Positions 33,250 through 33,428 of a stretch of DNA of 33,428 bases are shown here, piece after piece. The stretch is from Prevotella sp. CAG:891 (GTDB lineage Bacteria; Bacteroidota; Bacteroidia; Bacteroidales; Bacteroidaceae). The notes under the pieces were generated by a model. It saw nothing but the letters and a program-made list of their open reading frames with translations. It made no database searches and was not told the DNA's origin. The stretch is from assembly GCA_000437675.1 (NCBI GenBank), contig FR901769.1, positions 1 to 33,428 of the forward strand. The letters run 5' to 3'. The position numbers and the translations under genes are program-made. The first letter of the stretch is position 1, and every line of letters begins with the position of its first letter.

Positions 33250-33428
33250 TTATGCTTCGTGGTTCTCGGACGTTTGTGCCTGTTTGCGCAGGGTGCGGAA
33301 CAGGGCAAACACAAAGAACACCAGAATCACGCCCAATGCACCAAAGGCAATGCTGTTGGTCGTGGTCACCGTGGCGGGACGGAACTCCATCACCACCTCG
33401 TGGCGGCCGGCAGGCACTTTCAGTGCGC
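33250..33428 (-). CDS. C-terminal end of a probable YfhO-family membrane protein (partial)
   Basis: The last 58 residues are visible; the gene continues beyond the window edge. The fragment begins LKVPAGRHEVVMEFRPATV, a beta-strand pattern found just before the last membrane segment of YfhO-like multi-pass proteins. One hydrophobic helix (IAFGALGVILVFFVFALF) and a short basic/polar tail follow. YfhO proteins resemble glycosyltransferase-like membrane enzymes for lipoteichoic acid or O-glycan modification; in Bacteroidetes the role is unclear. The family call rests on a short match from memory. Confidence 0.6.
   Translation of the reverse strand, partial: ALKVPAGRHEVVMEFRPATVTTTNSIAFGALGVILVFFVFALFRTLRKQAQTSENHEA

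Overview
The window reads as a chromosomal stretch from the order Bacteroidales, most likely Prevotellaceae. This rests on a Bacteroidetes-type long IspG, DUF5723 and DUF6029 outer-membrane proteins, an Omp28-like lipoprotein, secreted proteins with type IX secretion (T9SS)-like C-terminal ends, Bacteroides-style promoters (TTTG near -33, TAnnTTTG near -7) and a PckA close to Prevotella enzymes as I remember them. The family assignment is inference.

Layout. (1) 32-3316, plus strand: a lipoprotein and a DUF5723-like barrel, closed by a strong terminator. (2) 3389-4732: about 1.3 kb of AT-rich DNA without a convincing gene. It holds a 21-bp repeat array, a promoter-like site and a 69-bp copy of the end of a mobile-looking repeat. 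(3) 4733-17491, plus strand: three secreted proteins, namely a 7-module repeat protein, an M6-type metalloprotease and a 2192-residue mosaic adhesin-like protein, closed by a 14-bp stem terminator. (4) 17662-17834: a small hairpin element with 17-bp terminal inverted repeats. It is followed by a glycosyltransferase gene broken by an imperfect 32-bp tandem duplication. (5) 19161-24807, minus strand: an InaA/Kdo-kinase-like gene, rpoN, a PAP2-family membrane protein, purE and ispG, transcribed in that order. (6) 24970-29257, minus strand: tlpA-like thioredoxin, DUF6029 barrel, Omp28-like lipoprotein with CxxC and a four-cysteine secreted protein, which looks like an envelope redox operon. (7) 29482-30819, minus strand: an anaerobic sulfatase-maturase-type radical SAM enzyme, with a second hairpin element (30843-31037) just upstream. 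(8) 31331-32938, minus strand: pckA, and then the last 58 residues of a probable YfhO-family membrane protein running off the window.

The observations I consider most worth following are these. The two hairpin elements have unrelated termini but share a core with two compensatory base-pair changes, which points to selected structure. The tlpA-DUF6029-Omp28-Cys4 operon looks like an uncharacterised envelope thiol system. The glycosyltransferase is disrupted by diverged tandem copies. An A9 tract sits exactly where a one-base slip would give the sulfatase maturase a much more natural start codon.
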